Positions 55,590 through 63,379 of a stretch of 64,000 nucleotides of DNA are shown here, piece after piece. The stretch covers positions 124,001 through 188,000 of the forward strand of contig JANQAI010000014.1 of the NCBI GenBank assembly GCA_024707145.1, written 5' to 3'. The number at the start of each line of letters is the position of its first letter. The stretch's first letter is position 1. The notes beneath the pieces were generated by a model, which saw nothing but the letters and a program-made list of their open reading frames with translations, ran no database searches and had not been told where the DNA came from. This DNA is from Magnetospirillum sp. (lineage in GTDB: Bacteria > Pseudomonadota > Alphaproteobacteria > Rhodospirillales > Magnetospirillaceae). A program made the position numbers and the translations under genes.

Positions 55590-55677
55590 GCGGAACAGAA
55601 CCCGGATGGGGGATCGCCTGGAGCACGCATCATCCTCGCCCCGTCGGCCGGCGAACTGCCGGCGGGGCGAGGCCAGG

Positions 55678-56245
55678 TCAACCGCGCGAGCTCGAAAAGG
55701 CGTTGATGGCGACCACACTCAACGAGCCACTCGATTCCAGCACCATGGTCGTCAGACCGAGAGCCCAGGCCCCTTCGTCAAAAGCCATCGCCCGGCCGGT
55801 GTTGAAGGTGCAGAAAGTGTCCGCAACGGGCATCTGCATGCTGGCCGCATTCGAGCCATCACGCTGGATGGCAACGCCCACATAGCCGAATGCCCGCGTG
55901 TGCACGGCGCTGCCGCATGCGTAGGCGTTGCGAGCCGTCGGCCTCGGTCACCGCTTCCACCGCCATATTGGCGCCCGCCGCCACCTTGTCGGCCAAGTTG
56001 GCCGGGCCAGGCGTCGGCAGCGGTGACGGTGGTGGCGCCGCGATAGCGCAAGGTGATGGTCAGGCCCTGGGCCGGCTGACGGCGAAGATCACGGCGCCGC
56101 CGTCGATGCTGGCCTGGCCGCGCAAGCTGTAGCCGCCCCTTTGCAGCGTCCCGTCGATCAGCACTTGGCAATCGTCTTCGGTTTCGATGGCGAAGGGAAA
56201 GACGAAAGTGATGCCGTCCGCCGTGTAGATGACTTCGGTCGTCAT
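55678..56245 (-). pseudogene. Chimeric tail-fibre gene, copy 3
   Basis: The N-terminal module MTTEVIYTADGITFVFPFAI with DDCQVLIDGTLQRG and SIDGGAVIF is joined, near 55917-55930 and after at least two frame changes (near 56075 and 55995), directly to the tip YACGSAVHTRAFGYVGVAIQ, related to the tip of the 53974-55032 locus. The middle repeat part is missing. The deletion plus frame changes indicate a recombination scar, though base errors add to it. Confidence 0.68.
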
Positions 56246-56266
56246 GGCCGTTCCTTTCGGTCAAAC

Positions 56267-56296
56267 AAAAAGGTCCGCCGGATTGATCGGCGGACC
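56267..56296 (-). terminator. Terminator upstream of tail gene copy 3
   Basis: Minus strand: GGTCCGCCG - loop - CGGCGGACC with TTTTT, about 22 bases before the start at 56245. Confidence 0.82.
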
Positions 56297-56334
56297 TGGG
56301 TACCCGTTCACACGGGGATCGGAGGGGAGCGAGT

Positions 56335-56799
56335 TCACTCTACGTCGTTGTAGAAAAGGTGGTTGCCGATTTCGGCCGAGGGCACGCGCCCGCGCGCCCA
56401 GGCCGGCAGGCAGGCGCGGGTGTGGTAGTGGGTGGCCCCGGCGGTGGGGTCGGCCACGGCACCGGCGAGGGCGCGGCGCGCGACGCGCAGGCAAATGCGG
56501 AAGACGCGGTCGGTCTCGTCCACCCGCTCCAGCTTGGCGCGGTTGGGATCGTCCACATTCCAGCACGAGAACTGGCGCGGCTTTTGGCACACCGCTTCGA
56601 CGCTGCCGCCCCACCAGCCGCCCCTGGCGGCCCGGTTGAGCACCACCGCCGCCACCGCCTCGATGCCGCGCACCGACTCGCCGCGCGCCTCGCCCCACAG
56701 GGTGCGGGCCAGGATGTCGGCGGGCGAGCCGCGCTCGGCCGGCGGGGTCTGGGATTCGGCGTCGGGCTCGGCGTCGATGATCAGGATGGGGGCGTTCAT
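56335..56799 (-). CDS. SleB-type cell wall hydrolase (endolysin)
   Basis: A 154-residue lytic enzyme. LARTLWGEARGESVRGIEAV carries the catalytic Glu, and AVAAVVLNRA, QFSCWNVDDPNRAK and GATHYHTR follow in family order. SleB-like enzymes cleave peptidoglycan in spores and phage lysis modules. Overlaps the small membrane protein gene by four bases. Confidence 0.88.
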   Translation of the reverse strand: MNAPILIIDAEPDAESQTPPAERGSPADILARTLWGEARGESVRGIEAVAAVVLNRAARGGWWGGSVEAVCQKPRQFSCWNVDDPNRAKLERVDETDRVFRICLRVARRALAGAVADPTAGATHYHTRACLPAWARGRVPSAEIGNHLFYNDVE

Positions 56800-57101
56800 G
56801 GCCGCACCCCCACGGTGCCGGCGGCGTCCAACTTGGCCTCGATCCGCAGCAGGTGTTCGGTCAGACGCCGTTCCACGTCCTTCAGGGTGCCGGTGGTGGC
56901 GTAGGTCTTGGCCACCTCCAGCTTGTAGGCGGCCAGGGCCTCGCGCAGTTGGCTGCCGGCCACCTCCACCTTGTGCTCGATCTCGTCCATGCGGTCGTCG
57001 GCCTCGGTGCGGCCGCGCCAGATCAGCACGAACAAGCCGCCCAGCACCGGCAGTTCCACGGCGGTGATCCACCACGCCAGGTCCATGCTCCAATGATCCA
57101 T
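56796..57101 (-). CDS. Small phage membrane protein
   Basis: A 101-residue protein with one hydrophobic segment (MDLAWWITAVELPVLGGLFV) and a coiled-coil rest (DEIEHKVEVAGSQLREALAA, VERRLTEHLLRIEAKL). Its place between terminase and endolysin suggests a spanin- or holin-related lysis accessory. AGGAGAA precedes the chosen ATG at 57101. Confidence 0.72.
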   Translation of the reverse strand: MDHWSMDLAWWITAVELPVLGGLFVLIWRGRTEADDRMDEIEHKVEVAGSQLREALAAYKLEVAKTYATTGTLKDVERRLTEHLLRIEAKLDAAGTVGVRP

Positions 57102-57112
57102 GTTTGTTCTCC

Positions 57113-58597
57113 TCAAATCTCAAATTCGGTTTCCGCCGCCAATCCACCGCCGCCCGGCCGCCACTCGCGCCGTTCGGCCAGCGGCACCGCCGGGCGGCCC
57201 AGGCGCACGGGCTGGGACAGCAGGCAGCCGGCGACGGCGTCGAGGCCGTCGTCGCGCGCCTTGCCACCGGACTGCCACTCACGCATCTCGGCGATGAAGG
57301 GGGTGGACCACAGCGAGCGGTGGGCGTTGAGCGCGCCCGCCGCCAGCACGGCATCGAAGGCGTCGACGATGCGCTGGTCCTTGGCCCGGCTGGAATGGAC
57401 CTCGACCACCGCGCAGGGAAGGCCGGCAGCGGCCAGCTCCCGCCGCAGCAGGCCGGGCAGGAAGCGGCCCAGCCCGTTGCTTTCCAGCGTCACCGCCGGC
57501 AGGTACAGCTCGCGCACGAAGGCCACCACCTGGCGGCACATCTGGGTGGCCTCGTCCACTTCGGTCTGGGCGGGGTCGTGTTCCAGATAGCGCACCCGGT
57601 GCAGCCAGTAGCCGCCCTCGGCATCGGTGAACAGGGCGGCCACCACCGAGGCATCGCCCTTGCCCGGCGCGCCGTAGGCCGGGTCCCACCAGCACGAGGC
57701 CGAGACCAGCCGGCGGCCGGCCAGCGACAGCACCGGCTGGCCGTTGCCCTCGGCATAGGCCAACTCGCCCTCGTAGAGGCGCAGCCGGTCGGGGTCGAGG
57801 CGGCCGTCGGCGATGTTCACCGGCTTCAGCAGCATCTGGCTGTCGAACTTGTTGGGCCCCGAGCGCCGCCGGATGGCGTCGATCTTCTCGGCGGGGAAGC
57901 GCTCGGGCCAGGCGCTGGCACCGGCGCGGTCCAGCAGCGGGATATCCAGCCGGGAGAAGCCGTCGAGGAAAGGGCGCTGTTCGCCCATCTCCAGGCGCGG
58001 CTCGGCGGCATAGATGGTGTAGTAGGAATGCGGCGTGCCGACATAGAGTTGGGCGCCGCCCGGCACCAGCACATATTCGATCTCGGCCAGCCGCTCGCGC
58101 AGATCCGCCCGCTTGGGGGCGGTGTCGCAGGTGTTGGGCACCTCCACGTCGTCGCAGATGATGATCTCGGCGCGCGAGCCGGTGATGTTGGCGCCGATGC
58201 CCTTGGCGACCATGGAGGGATCGCGCAATTCGCCCGGCCGGTTGACGGTGAACTGGTCGCTGGCCCAGTGCTCGCGCCGGGGCGGCTTCAGCCCCTGGGT
58301 CAACGGATGGCGCTCGATGATGCGCTTGACGTTGCGCACCATCTTCTTGGCCAGGGCGAAATCGGCCGCCAGCACCATGATGCGCAGGTCGGGGTCGTTC
58401 ATCAGCACCCAGGCGCAGAACAGGCCGACGATGGTGGACTTGCCGGACGAGCGGAACGCCATCAGCAGCATCTCGCGCCGCTGCCCGCGCCAGCGCGCCG
58501 CCAGCCAGCGCGCCATGCGCAGGTGATGGCGCGGCGTGGACTGGCCCAGCCTGGCGTTCCAGATCCAGATGAATTCGGGGAAGTCGACGCGGGTCAT
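57113..58597 (-). CDS. Phage terminase large subunit
   Basis: A 494-residue DNA-packaging motor. The ATPase part has a P-loop (MAFRSSGKSTIVGLF), Walker B IIICDDVEVPNT and a coupling motif near VGTPHSYY. The nuclease part has the acidic residues DPAYGAPGKGDASVV, LESNGLGRFL and DDGLDAVAGCLL. It packages phage DNA; without the small subunit gene nearby the packaging module is incomplete in this window. Confidence 0.9.
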   Translation of the reverse strand: MTRVDFPEFIWIWNARLGQSTPRHHLRMARWLAARWRGQRREMLLMAFRSSGKSTIVGLFCAWVLMNDPDLRIMVLAADFALAKKMVRNVKRIIERHPLTQGLKPPRREHWASDQFTVNRPGELRDPSMVAKGIGANITGSRAEIIICDDVEVPNTCDTAPKRADLRERLAEIEYVLVPGGAQLYVGTPHSYYTIYAAEPRLEMGEQRPFLDGFSRLDIPLLDRAGASAWPERFPAEKIDAIRRRSGPNKFDSQMLLKPVNIADGRLDPDRLRLYEGELAYAEGNGQPVLSLAGRRLVSASCWWDPAYGAPGKGDASVVAALFTDAEGGYWLHRVRYLEHDPAQTEVDEATQMCRQVVAFVRELYLPAVTLESNGLGRFLPGLLRRELAAAGLPCAVVEVHSSRAKDQRIVDAFDAVLAAGALNAHRSLWSTPFIAEMREWQSGGKARDDGLDAVAGCLLSQPVRLGRPAVPLAERREWRPGGGGLAAETEFEI

Positions 58598-58654
58598 GCG
58601 CCGTCCTCCTGGGACGGGCCTGCCATGGGGACCTCCTGTGGCTGTGGGGAAAAG

Positions 58655-58686
58655 AAAAAGCCCCGCCCCCGGGACGGGGGCGGGGC
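58655..58686 (-). terminator. Terminator between tail-tip gene and terminase
   Basis: Minus strand: GCCCCGCCCCC - loop - GGGGGCGGGGC with TTTTT, an 11-bp stem just after the 58702-60252 stop. Confidence 0.85.
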
Positions 58687-58701
58687 GGAAGCACCCGGGC
58701 G

Positions 58702-60252
58702 TTACGGATTGACCTGGGCGTTGGCCGGGGCGCGGCCCTTGGGCCCCACCGTCGGCTTGCGGTCGTAGGTCGCGGTCCAGGTGTTGGTACCGCTGCTGTT
58801 ATAAGAGGCGCTGTCCGTACGGATCTTGAACCCGGTCGCCAGCTTGTCGGCATGGGTGCCCCAGGTCACGGCATTACCATTGATGGTCAGCGTCCGCGGC
58901 ACTGCACCGGTGTAGATGCACGGGCCGTCGGCGCTGACACTGCCAATGAAGCTGCCGCTGGCAATGCCAACGGTCGGCGGCATATTGGCGGTGCACAGCG
59001 GCTTGGCCGCGCCGTAAACATTGGGGTAGGCAAAGGGTTTCTGCCCAAAATTCCAGTCCGCCCCTTGAAAGTAGGTCGGCGAACCGTCATGCCCACCGAA
59101 AGCGATGTCCGAACTGAGCGGAAGTGGAACCGCAGAGCCGAAAGCGGAACCGTCGACATAGAACTGAGCGGTTCCTGCGGTCGTATTGGCCACGACACCG
59201 ATCACACTGCCCTCACTGAGGGGTGAAAAGGTATAATAATTGGTTCCACGAGCCCAGACCCGCCCCCACTGTATCTCGACGGCAGTGTAACTGATATCTG
59301 GCCACCTTGGCGCCAATGGAGGCATGATGCCGAGGATATCATGCGCAACGGTAACGGTTGCTTCGGCAACCCAGATACCGCTGTTCGGCAACACCATCGA
59401 AGATCGATAGCTGCCCTCCAACGAGCTACTGGTCACGATCGATAGATTGCCGTTGCTGTAGGTGAAAGCGGCCCCCTTATCCAGCGGATTGAGTGTCGCG
59501 TACACATTGGTCGGCGTATCCGCCACCACGTCCGTGGCGGCGAAGCCGACGGGGGCCCAGTGGTTGCCTCGGCCGCTGTAATCCATCCCCAGGTTGGCAT
59601 TGTTCCAAGGCTTGCCAAGATAGCAGCCATTGGTGCCCCATAAAACAACGGCCGGCCGTTTGGGGCGCCAGTTCAGCGTCGCCGGATCGAACTCGCCAAA
59701 GCTGGAAGACGTCAGCGTTACGCCATCCAACACCACCGGTTCAGCGATCTGGCAATTATTGTAATACGGGAACGCATAATTGAGAGCACCGAAACGGTGC
59801 TCAACGATCGAATTGACCGCTGTCTGCAAATTGAGCGGGATCGCGTTGTTTGTGCTGAAGCTGGTTACCGGGATGCCGTTGACTTCGAGGGACACCGTCT
59901 GGGTCGTGGTGTCAACGGTACAGACAATATGATACCATGCATTGACGTCGCGATAGAGCGCCGTGGTGATGCGCCAATTGGTGACACCCCCGCCGATAGC
60001 TATGGCCCCGGTTTCCGTGAAGGTGAGGCCGAATATAGTCGTATCGCTATTCGCCCCATTCGATGCGGAGAATACGTGCTGCTCCACATCGAGTCGGGCG
60101 CGACGAACCCAAGCACTAATGGTGAATTTCTGACGATCTCCCGTCACGCTGGGCGTGCGGCTCAGATACTGCCCGCCCCTGAACAACAGCGAGTTCTCGA
60201 TGGAATAGGCGGCCTGACGGCCGCCTCCCAGCATCATCGTGTCGGAAAGCAT
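58702..60252 (-). CDS. Tail-tip protein with LamG- and SPRY-like domains
   Basis: A 516-residue protein starting MLSDTMMLGGGRQAAYSIEN. Residues about 20-190 form a LamG/concanavalin-like unit (KFTISAWVRRARLD, NAWYHIVCTVDTTTQTVSLE). Residues about 230-400 follow the SPRY-type phage pattern (YSGRGNHWAPVGFAATDVVA, then TPTNVYATLNPLDKGA). It is probably a receptor-binding tip. The gene is distinctly richer in A+T than the flanking fibre genes, a sign of recent acquisition. It starts five bases after the 60257 gene's stop. Confidence 0.82.
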   Translation of the reverse strand: MLSDTMMLGGGRQAAYSIENSLLFRGGQYLSRTPSVTGDRQKFTISAWVRRARLDVEQHVFSASNGANSDTTIFGLTFTETGAIAIGGGVTNWRITTALYRDVNAWYHIVCTVDTTTQTVSLEVNGIPVTSFSTNNAIPLNLQTAVNSIVEHRFGALNYAFPYYNNCQIAEPVVLDGVTLTSSSFGEFDPATLNWRPKRPAVVLWGTNGCYLGKPWNNANLGMDYSGRGNHWAPVGFAATDVVADTPTNVYATLNPLDKGAAFTYSNGNLSIVTSSSLEGSYRSSMVLPNSGIWVAEATVTVAHDILGIMPPLAPRWPDISYTAVEIQWGRVWARGTNYYTFSPLSEGSVIGVVANTTAGTAQFYVDGSAFGSAVPLPLSSDIAFGGHDGSPTYFQGADWNFGQKPFAYPNVYGAAKPLCTANMPPTVGIASGSFIGSVSADGPCIYTGAVPRTLTINGNAVTWGTHADKLATGFKIRTDSASYNSSGTNTWTATYDRKPTVGPKGRAPANAQVNP

Positions 60253-60256
60253 GGCG

Positions 60257-61501
60257 TCAGGCCTCCACGTCGTTATAAGCGTACTCGATGCGGTCGAGCG
60301 CGCGGATGTGATAGTCGATGCGGCCGATGCCGGTGATGCCCGAGGGGGCACCCACCTCACCGACGCGCTTCCACAACGAGCCCATGCCGGCGATGGCGAA
60401 GCCGGCGGGAACGATGCCGATGGTGCCCTTCTGGCCGATCAGGGCGGCCGACAAAGTGGGATTGGCGAAGGTAATGCTGGCCGTCAGGGTCAGGTTGAAG
60501 TTCTGATACTGGGCGAAATCCAGCACGGTGGCACCGCCTACCGAGGCGGCCTGCACCGCCTGCGAGCGTTGCGGCTTGGTCCAGTCCTGGGCCGCGTTCA
60601 GATAGGCCACCTGATCCAGGCCCAGATTGCTGCGCGCCTGGGCGGTGTTGCCCAGGTCGGCCAGATTCTGGCCCTTGGCGAGATAGGCGCCATCGGTTTC
60701 GCTCTTGGAATAGATTTCCAGATTGCCGCGCGCCACCGCCTTGTCGGCAACGTCATCGAGGTTCTGGCTGCGATGCAGCACCTCGCCCGACAACTGGCCG
60801 GTGGCCGTGGCGATGGTGGCATCGGTTTCCACGGTGGAATAGACGCCCAGATTGGTCCGAGCCGCCGGCTTGTCGGTCAGGTCCGACAGGTTGTTGGCCT
60901 TCAACAGCGCGGCGTCCCGCACGCCCTGAGCCACAGCCTCGGTCTCGGGCTTGGAGTAAACACCCAGATTGGTGCGGGCGGCGGCCACGTCGGCCAGGCC
61001 GGCCAGATTGCCGTTCTTGAGCAGGGCGGCGTCCCTCACCGCCTGGTCCAGGGCGTCGGTCTCGGTCTTGGAATAGACGCCCAGGTTGGCGCGGGCGGCG
61101 GCCTTGTCCTCCAGGTCGGACAGGTTGGCCGCCTTCTCCAGCGCATCGGTCACATCGGGGCTGGTAATGCGCAGGCGCTGGATGCCGCCGTCCTCGACCA
61201 CGGTGTCGAAAACGATGTTGGCGCCTGCCACCAGCTTGTCGACCAGATGGCCGGCGGTGGCGTCGTCCACCGAGACGCTGACCGTGCCCAGGTAGCGCAA
61301 CGAAATATCCGAACCCTCGGCCGGCGGGCTGTCGAACACCACCATGCCGCCATCGGCGCCGCCGGCACCGCTGATGTGGAAACCCACATCCTGGACCACG
61401 TCGCCGATGCGGACCTCCAGCGCGGTGGCGGCGGGAATGGCGAAGGGATAGGGGAACACCACGCTGGTGCCATTGGCGGTATAATCGACTTTGTTCGTCA
61501 T
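60257..61501 (-). CDS. Tail-fibre shaft protein with five YSK repeats, copy 4
   Basis: A 414-residue fibre: N-terminal module MTNKVDYTANGTSVVFPYPF, then five roughly 32-43-residue repeats of the type LSDLEDKAAARANLGVYSKT (the last degenerate, ARSNLGLDQVAYLN), and a C-terminal IDYHIRALDRIEYAYNDVEA. The repeats build a trimeric shaft. Its upstream 480-base stretch is nearly the same as that of copy 5 (offset 1231 bases). Confidence 0.87.
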   Translation of the reverse strand: MTNKVDYTANGTSVVFPYPFAIPAATALEVRIGDVVQDVGFHISGAGGADGGMVVFDSPPAEGSDISLRYLGTVSVSVDDATAGHLVDKLVAGANIVFDTVVEDGGIQRLRITSPDVTDALEKAANLSDLEDKAAARANLGVYSKTETDALDQAVRDAALLKNGNLAGLADVAAARTNLGVYSKPETEAVAQGVRDAALLKANNLSDLTDKPAARTNLGVYSTVETDATIATATGQLSGEVLHRSQNLDDVADKAVARGNLEIYSKSETDGAYLAKGQNLADLGNTAQARSNLGLDQVAYLNAAQDWTKPQRSQAVQAASVGGATVLDFAQYQNFNLTLTASITFANPTLSAALIGQKGTIGIVPAGFAIAGMGSLWKRVGEVGAPSGITGIGRIDYHIRALDRIEYAYNDVEA

Positions 61502-61552
61502 GGTTCTTCCTTTCAGGCATGAAAAAAGCCCGCCGGGAAGCCGGCGGGCCTG
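61085..61552. repeat. Near-identical direct repeat, copy A
   Basis: This stretch matches 62316-62783 at constant offset with only scattered differences (for example GGCGCGGG/GGCCCGCG, GCATCGG/GCTTCGG). It covers the first repeat, N-terminal module, ribosome site and terminator of the copy-4 and copy-5 fibre genes. Recombination between copies would delete or add one fibre cassette. Confidence 0.85.
61522..61549 (-). terminator. Terminator upstream of tail gene copy 4
   Basis: Minus strand: GCCCGCCGG CTTC CCGGCGGGC with TTTTTT, about 20 bases before the start at 61501. Confidence 0.85.
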
Positions 61553-61632
61553 GGGAATGGACGAGGGCACGGCGCGCCTCGGCCAGTAATCGGGGAAGGC
61601 AGTCATTGGACTCCGGAGTGGCCTCCGGGAAC
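61553..61632 (-). pseudogene. Remnant of the 62805-63113 gene
   Basis: Minus strand reads LPRLLAEARRALV and CCTTCCCCGATTACTGGCCG, matching the intact gene's LHRLLAEARHALGQ end with a deletion of the part before the terminator. It is what remains of a duplicate that travelled with the fibre cassette. Confidence 0.65.
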
Positions 61633-61672
61633 GGGCCGGCCTTGGGGACCTCCTTCTCCCAATGACGGAAAG

Positions 61673-61702
61673 AAAAACCCCGTCCCCGGAAGGGGGCGGG
61701 GC
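61673..61702 (-). terminator. Terminator after tail gene copy 5
   Basis: Minus strand: GGGGCGGGG... TTCC ...CCCCGTCCCC-type stem with TTTTT, right after the 61723 stop. Confidence 0.75.
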
Positions 61703-61722
61703 AATACGGGCCGGAACCGACG

Positions 61723-62732
61723 TCAGGCCTTGATGATGAAATTGACCGTCAGCGACGGCGGCATGTTGTTGTGGGGCTGATCGCCGCCGGTAAGGTTGGT
61801 AGACCAGGGATACGGGTCACCAGATCCACGCAGCGACGGGGCTCCCCCTGTTCAATGCTGTAGCTGTTGGCCGAATGATTATGCGCCGGGATTTCGGCGA
61901 TGGTCAGCGTGTGCTTTTCCTCGCCGACCGTGCCGCCGAGAGTGCGGGAGGTCAGGCCAGCGCCCTGGCCGGCGCCGATGGGTGCACGCCCGCGCAGGTC
62001 GGGAAGGTTGAAGGTGGCGGTGCCGTCGCCGCTGCCGAACGCCGTGCCGATCACCGCGAACAGGGCGGCATAAGCGGTGCGGTTGACCGCCGAACCATCG
62101 CAGAACAGCCATCCGGACGGGGCCGAGGCACCACCGAACAGGCGAATCTCGCCGGTGATGCCAGCGAGATCGGTTTCGGCCTTGGAGTAGACCCCCAGAT
62201 TGGCCCGCGCCGCCGGCTTATCGATGAGGTCGGCCAGGCTGTTGGCTTTCAGCAGGGCGGCCTCCCTCACCGCTTGGTCCAGGGCGTCGGTCTCGGCCTT
62301 GGAATAAACGTCCAGATTGGCCCGCGCGGCGGCCATGTCCTCCAGGTCGGACAGGTTGGCCGACTTCTCCAGCGCTTCGGTCACATCGGGACCGGTGATG
62401 CGCAGGCGCTGGATGCCGCCGCCTTCGACCACGGTGTCGAACACGATGTTGGCGCCCGCCACCAGCTTGTCGGCCAGATGGCCGGCGGTGGCGTCGTCCA
62501 CCGAGACGCTGACCGCGCCCAGGTAGCGCAGCGAGACCACCGAGCCTTCGGTCGGCGGGCTGTCGAACACCACCATGCCGCCATCGGCGCTGCCGGCACA
62601 GTTGACCTGGAAGCCTGCATCCTGGACCACGCCGCCGATGCGGACCTCCAGCGCGGTGGCGGCGGGAATGGCGAAGGGATAGGGGAACACCACGGTGGTG
62701 CCGTTGGCGGTATAATCGACCTTGTTCGTCAT
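61723..62732 (-). CDS. Tail-fibre protein with collar domain, copy 5, frameshifted
   Basis: About 335 residues: N-terminal module MTNKVDYTANGTTVVFPYPF, two YSK repeats, and a collar (APSGWLFCDGSAVNRTAYAA, PDLRGRAPIGAGQGAGL, IPAHNHSANSYSIEQG) parallel to copy 1. At the C run 61844-61848 one base is missing; with it the protein ends APSLRGSGDPYPWSTNL and MPPSLTVNFIIKA like copy 1. This is a candidate receptor-binding tip. Confidence 0.85.
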
Positions 62733-62752
62733 GGTTCTTCCTTTCAGGCATG

Positions 62753-62780
62753 AAAAAAGCCCGCCGGGCGACCGGCGGGC
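62753..62780 (-). terminator. Terminator upstream of tail gene copy 5
   Basis: Minus strand: GCCCGCCGG - loop - CCGGCGGGC with TTTTTT, about 20 bases before the start at 62732. Practically identical to that at 61522-61549. Confidence 0.85.
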
Positions 62781-62804
62781 CTGGGAAAGGGACGAGGCGG
62801 CGAG

Positions 62805-63113
62805 GTCAGAGATCCTCGCCGTCTCCTCGTCCAGCTGACCGAGGGCATGGCGCGCCTCGGCCAGCAATCGGTGAAGGCCGTCATCGGTTTCGGGGTCGGC
62901 CCCCGCACCGCCTTCGGCCCAGCGCATCAGTTTGACCAGCACCTCCACATGGGCGAGCGCTGCCCTGGCCGCCGCATGCCAGCCGGCAAAGCCCTTGGCG
63001 TCGGCCGGCGGCTCCTCCGCGGTGAAGCGCTCGTAGCCGGCCAGGGCGGCGCGCATGCGTTCGGGCAGCGCGCCCTGCACCAGCCGGCGCAAGGTTTCCA
63101 TGTCCTCGGTCAT
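62805..63113 (-). CDS. Small helical phage protein (possible fibre chaperone)
   Basis: About 103 residues from MTEDMETLRRLVQGALPERM to LLAEARHALGQLDEE. It lacks membrane segments. Near the end a missing G at about 62816-62819 may have removed the expected GEDL ending; the present frame otherwise runs into the next gene. Its place before a fibre gene fits an assembly chaperone; a broken copy lies at 61553-61632. AAAGGAGT precedes ATG 63113. Confidence 0.65.
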
Positions 63114-63154
63114 GGGGGACTCCTTTCTGCCCAAGCGATGACGGCTTCGGCCCG

Positions 63155-63379
63155 TCACGGGGTCTCGCCTCCCACAAGCCGCCGAGCCGCGGCGATTTCG
63201 TCCTCGCCCGGGCAGGGAGCGGGGCTGGCATGGTTCCAGCACACCACGAACCCCATCCGCGTTTCGCGGACGGTCGAGGGGTCGCTCTCGGGCGGGAACG
63301 GCGGCTCGCCGTCCCATATGGAGAACTGGGCACCGGGAACCAGCGCCGAAAGCGTCTCCGCCAGCATGTTCAGGTCCAT
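63155..63379 (-). CDS. Small phage protein
   Basis: A 74-residue protein (MDLNMLAETLSALVPGAQFS) with no domain I recognise. Its ATG abuts the stop of the upstream tail gene. Probably part of the tail operon; function unknown. Confidence 0.65.
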   Translation of the reverse strand: MDLNMLAETLSALVPGAQFSIWDGEPPFPPESDPSTVRETRMGFVVCWNHASPAPCPGEDEIAAARRLVGGETP

